Shown one piece after another: positions 61,698 through 64,000 of a DNA stretch of 64,000 nt. Source of the stretch: Candidatus Saccharimonadota bacterium (GTDB lineage: Bacteria; Patescibacteriota; Saccharimonadia; Saccharimonadales; Saccharimonadaceae); the NCBI GenBank assembly GCA_905371715.1, contig CAJPLV010000001.1, positions 65,411 to 129,410 on the forward strand. The letters are read 5' to 3'. Numbering within the stretch: the stretch's first letter is position 1; the number at the start of each line of letters is the position of its first letter. The notes under the pieces were generated by a model. That model saw only the letters and a program-made list of their open reading frames with translations, was not told where the DNA came from and ran no database searches. The translations under genes were made by a program, and so were the position numbers.

Positions 61698-62837
61698 ATG
61701 ATAAATCTAAAGAAAATTGTTATCGGAGCGGTCGCGAGCGTCGCGGTTGCTGCCGGTATCTGGTATGCGTTGCCGGCACATGCTGTCTGCGACGGATACA
61801 TCAACGTTGTAAAGTGTGGTACGCCAACGCATCAGTCGTTGAAAGACACGTACTATGGTAGCAGCCACATGAAGACGCTTTACAACCGGTACTATATTAA
61901 TGACAGCATGATTGAGGGTGCCGGCATGAAAACTGGTACGGTTTATAAAGACGGTCGTGTTGTCGTTGACGGCAAGACAGTCGCAACAGGTGCGCGCACG
62001 ATTCAAAGCAATACGCGTCACCCAGGTTCGTCGTATGGCACAGATACAGTTGATGGACATACGTATTATAAGTTTAATGTGCAAAATAGCTTCGTCTACG
62101 ATCACTTTGAAGTGTTCGCGTGGTTTGACAGCTATGGTAAATTCATTGCTGCAGTGATTAAGGATTGTGGAAATCCAGTGTGGGCAGTAGCAGTCTTTGA
62201 ATACAAGAACATCCAAGTCTGCGACCTGACGACGAACAAGATTGTTACGATTAAGGAAAACGAGTTTAATAGCAAACGCCACTCAAAAGACATCAATGAC
62301 TGTAAGCAAATCCAAGTCTGCGACCTGGCGAGCTACAAAATCGTTACGATCAAAGAGAAGGAATTTAACAGCAAGAAGCACTCAAAGAACGTGAATGATT
62401 GTAAGAAAATTCAGGTCTGCGAGCTTAGTAGCAGCACGATTGTCACGATCCGCGAAAGCGAATTCGACAGTAAAAAGCATTCAAAGAACTTGTCGGACTG
62501 CGAAAAGATGCAAGTCTGCGAGCTGAAAACTGGCAACATCGTCACTATCAAACAAAGCGAGTTTAGCCAGGAAAAGCACTCAAAAGATTTGTCGGACTGT
62601 GAAAATGTGAAGGTTTGCCGCATCAAAGACAAATCAATCGTGACAGTCAAGAAGAGCGATTTGAACGACGAATACACGACTGATATGTCAAAGTGCGAGA
62701 CGCCGACGACTCCGCCAACTACGCCGAACGAATTGCCGCACACTGGTTTGGGCAGTATGGTCGCTCCGCTGGTTGGACTGGGCAGCTTAGCCGCCGTCGC
62801 CACCGCGTACGTCATGAGCCGCCGCCAGCTGCAATAA
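61698..62837 (+). CDS. Sortase-anchored surface protein with five 33-residue Cys repeats
   Basis: 379 residues: signal peptide (KKIVIGAVASVAVAAGIWYALPAHA), a 130-residue domain, five tandem repeats with the form K.IQVC.L....IVTIKE.EF.SK.HSK...DC, a Pro/Thr spacer, then LPHTG (346-350), a membrane helix and RR. The paired Cys in each repeat suggest disulphides. Likely contacts the host or partner cell. The sortase next door fits as its anchor enzyme. Confidence 0.85.
   Translation: MINLKKIVIGAVASVAVAAGIWYALPAHAVCDGYINVVKCGTPTHQSLKDTYYGSSHMKTLYNRYYINDSMIEGAGMKTGTVYKDGRVVVDGKTVATGARTIQSNTRHPGSSYGTDTVDGHTYYKFNVQNSFVYDHFEVFAWFDSYGKFIAAVIKDCGNPVWAVAVFEYKNIQVCDLTTNKIVTIKENEFNSKRHSKDINDCKQIQVCDLASYKIVTIKEKEFNSKKHSKNVNDCKKIQVCELSSSTIVTIRESEFDSKKHSKNLSDCEKMQVCELKTGNIVTIKQSEFSQEKHSKDLSDCENVKVCRIKDKSIVTVKKSDLNDEYTTDMSKCETPTTPPTTPNELPHTGLGSMVAPLVGLGSLAAVATAYVMSRRQLQ
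62205..62696 (+). repeat. Five tandem 99-bp repeats in the surface protein gene
   Basis: Units start at 62205, 62304, 62403, 62502 and 62601 (the last is 96 bp). Each encodes two Cys. Confidence 0.9.
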
Positions 62838-62855
62838 ACAAATCTGTACCAAACG

Positions 62856-62887
62856 AAATACCCGGGAAATGCTCCCCGGGTATTTTT
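62856..62887 (+). terminator. Terminator of the LPHTG gene
   Basis: AAATACCCGGG (62856-62866) and CCCGGGTATTT (62875-62885), 11 bp, then T's. Confidence 0.8.
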
Positions 62888-62977
62888 GTTGGAATGATGT
62901 AGGCGGCAAGTGTATTTCACTTCCTTCCCTTTTATATTCGGTATATTGTTTTTTAACTTGTTCTGCGGGGTGTTGCA

Positions 62978-63775
62978 TTACGGATTAAGTACGGCGACAC
63001 TTGTTGCAACAGCCTCAAGCGGTTGGCTCGGTGTCCATAGTAGATACGCGGCGGCGCGCGCTGCGGTTTCGCCCCGCCATATGCGCATCGGGTCGCGCCA
63101 ATCAGTCGTCACAACTTCGCCGCCGTGCGCAATGATGAGCGTATCGCAGTGCAGTGTCGCGATCGTTAGCGGGTATGTGATGGTAAATTTATGCAGCGCT
63201 TCAACCAGCTGCATCAAGGGCATGTTGAATGTCAGAATCTTGGGATAATACAATTCGCGGAATAATTTTTGCAGCTGCGCAAAACTCAGTACGAGCACTG
63301 TGCGCGGGCGCGTGGCGATTGCCTCGGCGTCGTTGCGCACGAGGTCTACTGCGTCGCGCGTGACAACAAGCGGACCGTCGTATGTGCTAAGGAGATCGCT
63401 GTAGACAATAGCAGTTTCGCTATTGCGCCCCGCATCGCCTGCGAGTAGCAGTCCTGTGCTCCAGCTGCTGAGCGCGCGCAGTTCGTTAATAGCGCCGCGG
63501 GCTAAACTGCCGCTTGGATTGCTTGGCGCAAAGATGACATCGGTCATGGCGGGCGGAATTGAGCGTTTCAGCGCGTCTGGTAGTACGACGCGAACTTCCC
63601 CTGCTCCGGTGCTTAGCGCGGTTTGGTATGCTTCGGCAACGCCCGCGAAGCCGAGTTTATTGCCGCCAACAATTCCGAGGCGCCCGCGCTGCGCTCGCTG
63701 CTCTGGTTTTGCCCATTCAATGTCGGGAAACAGCGGCTTCGCTGGGTTTTGTTTGCGCCAATAATCGTATTCCAT
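62978..63775 (-). CDS. YjeF/NnrD-like (ribokinase-fold) protein
   Basis: 265 residues. GRLGIVGGNKLGFAGVAEAYQTALSTGAGEVRVVLPD matches the start of the ADP/ATP-dependent NAD(P)HX dehydratase domain, which repairs damaged NADH. The GTGD active-site motif of the family is not seen; the expected place reads RIWRGETAARAAA. It may be a divergent or different enzyme. AAGAGAG site upstream. Confidence 0.6.
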   Translation of the reverse strand: MEYDYWRKQNPAKPLFPDIEWAKPEQRAQRGRLGIVGGNKLGFAGVAEAYQTALSTGAGEVRVVLPDALKRSIPPAMTDVIFAPSNPSGSLARGAINELRALSSWSTGLLLAGDAGRNSETAIVYSDLLSTYDGPLVVTRDAVDLVRNDAEAIATRPRTVLVLSFAQLQKLFRELYYPKILTFNMPLMQLVEALHKFTITYPLTIATLHCDTLIIAHGGEVVTTDWRDPMRIWRGETAARAAAYLLWTPSQPLEAVATSVAVLNP

Positions 63776-63866
63776 TCGTCTCTCTTTTCATTATTAATTC
63801 TTCCTGGCTCAAGCATGTCTTTGTGTACTTATCATACCATTACTTCCTGTTTTCGTTTAGGCAGCG

Positions 63867-63872
63867 TATAGT
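63867..63872 (+). promoter_or_regulatory. TATAGT box 6 nt before the last gene
   Basis: TATAGT, 6 nt, then ATG 63879; leaderless-type. Confidence 0.45.
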
Positions 63873-63878
63873 GGAATT

Positions 63879-64000
63879 ATGACGAATGATATGAAGCAGC
63901 ATGAAGCAATGATAAAACAAAGACTAGAACAAACGCTATCGTCCGGTGAGCTTGTGCAGCTCGCGGCATTCCATGCGCGGCGAATCGCGGAGTTTCAGCA
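63879..64000 (+). CDS. Start of a hypothetical protein (cut by the window end)
   Basis: ATG 63879 opens MTNDMKQHEAMIKQRLEQTL...HARRIAEFQ, at least 40 residues and still open. Helical and charged; family not recognised. Confidence 0.55.
   Translation, partial: MTNDMKQHEAMIKQRLEQTLSSGELVQLAAFHARRIAEFQ

Noticed and set aside
1-64000. UGA read as Gly or Trp (as in some CPR groups)
   Set aside because: mraY, the pIII-like gene and others end normally at TGA and no conserved protein is interrupted by TGA.

Overview
The window looks like a chromosome segment of a Candidatus Saccharibacteria (TM7) or closely related Patescibacteria/CPR bacterium. The reasons are a reduced and compact gene set, a monoderm-type envelope (sortase plus an LPxTG-like surface protein, no outer-membrane genes), a TraD/VirD4-like ATPase fused to a long hydrophilic tail, DUF3048, DUF4367-like and PEGA-domain membrane proteins, and the normal genetic code with TGA as stop. 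The lineage call is an inference from gene content; no 16S rRNA gene is present.

Layout. 1-6807: division and cell-wall (dcw) cluster on the + strand: end of rsmH, ftsL-like, ftsI/PBP, mraY, ftsW, murG, ftsQ. 7254-13341: a ~6 kb AT-rich integrated filamentous phage (inovirus) bounded by 20-bp direct repeats. The left repeat is part of a 28-bp XerC/XerD dif-like site. The phage carries a small first gene, a leaderless Pf3-like coat protein, four tiny overlapping membrane genes, a large pIII-like adhesin, a pVI-like protein, a pI/Zot ATPase, a hairpin-rich intergenic region and an HUH replication initiator; one reverse gene lies next to the right repeat. 13806-21695: dinD, a 14-repeat/13-spacer CRISPR array, csn2, cas2, cas1, cas9 and a divergent tracrRNA, i.e. 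a complete type II-A system. One spacer matches the cell's own murG over all 30 nt. 21664-31696 (- strand): GNAT acetyltransferase, TraD-like ATPase, sigma-region-4/HARE-HTH protein, alpha/beta hydrolase, topA, CDP-alcohol phosphatidyltransferase, dprA. 31718-36418: a promoter/terminator-bounded structured RNA, then an unusual operon (CooC-like ATPase, SbnB/ornithine-cyclodeaminase-like dehydrogenase, ATP-grasp-like protein, CobW-family GTPase). 36442-45000: pth, an unknown gene pair, der, a hypothetical, a pseudouridine synthase, and a response regulator and histidine kinase with long Pro/Thr/Ser-rich tails. 45138-55590: htpX, alpha/beta hydrolase, a large Cys-rich secreted protein with a small membrane partner, tRNA-Glu, a second two-component system with DUF3048, a hypothetical, gltX. 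55750-57245: decayed patch with a transposase remnant, a broken ImmA/IrrE metallopeptidase and orphan small genes. 57246-64000: DUF4367-like membrane protein, PEGA protein, sortase, tRNA-Leu, a repeat-rich LPHTG surface protein, a YjeF/NnrD-like kinase-fold protein, and the start of one more gene.

Genes on the left of the dif-like site point right and genes on its right (to about 31.7 kb) point left, as expected if the replication terminus lies at about 7.3 kb. Many genes have a TATAAT-type box only 6-8 nt before the start codon, suggesting leaderless mRNAs. The most interesting items are the dif-integrated inovirus, the perfect self-targeting spacer, the compact cas9/tracrRNA divergent promoter, and the 31.7-36.4 kb RNA plus metal/amino-acid-like operon.
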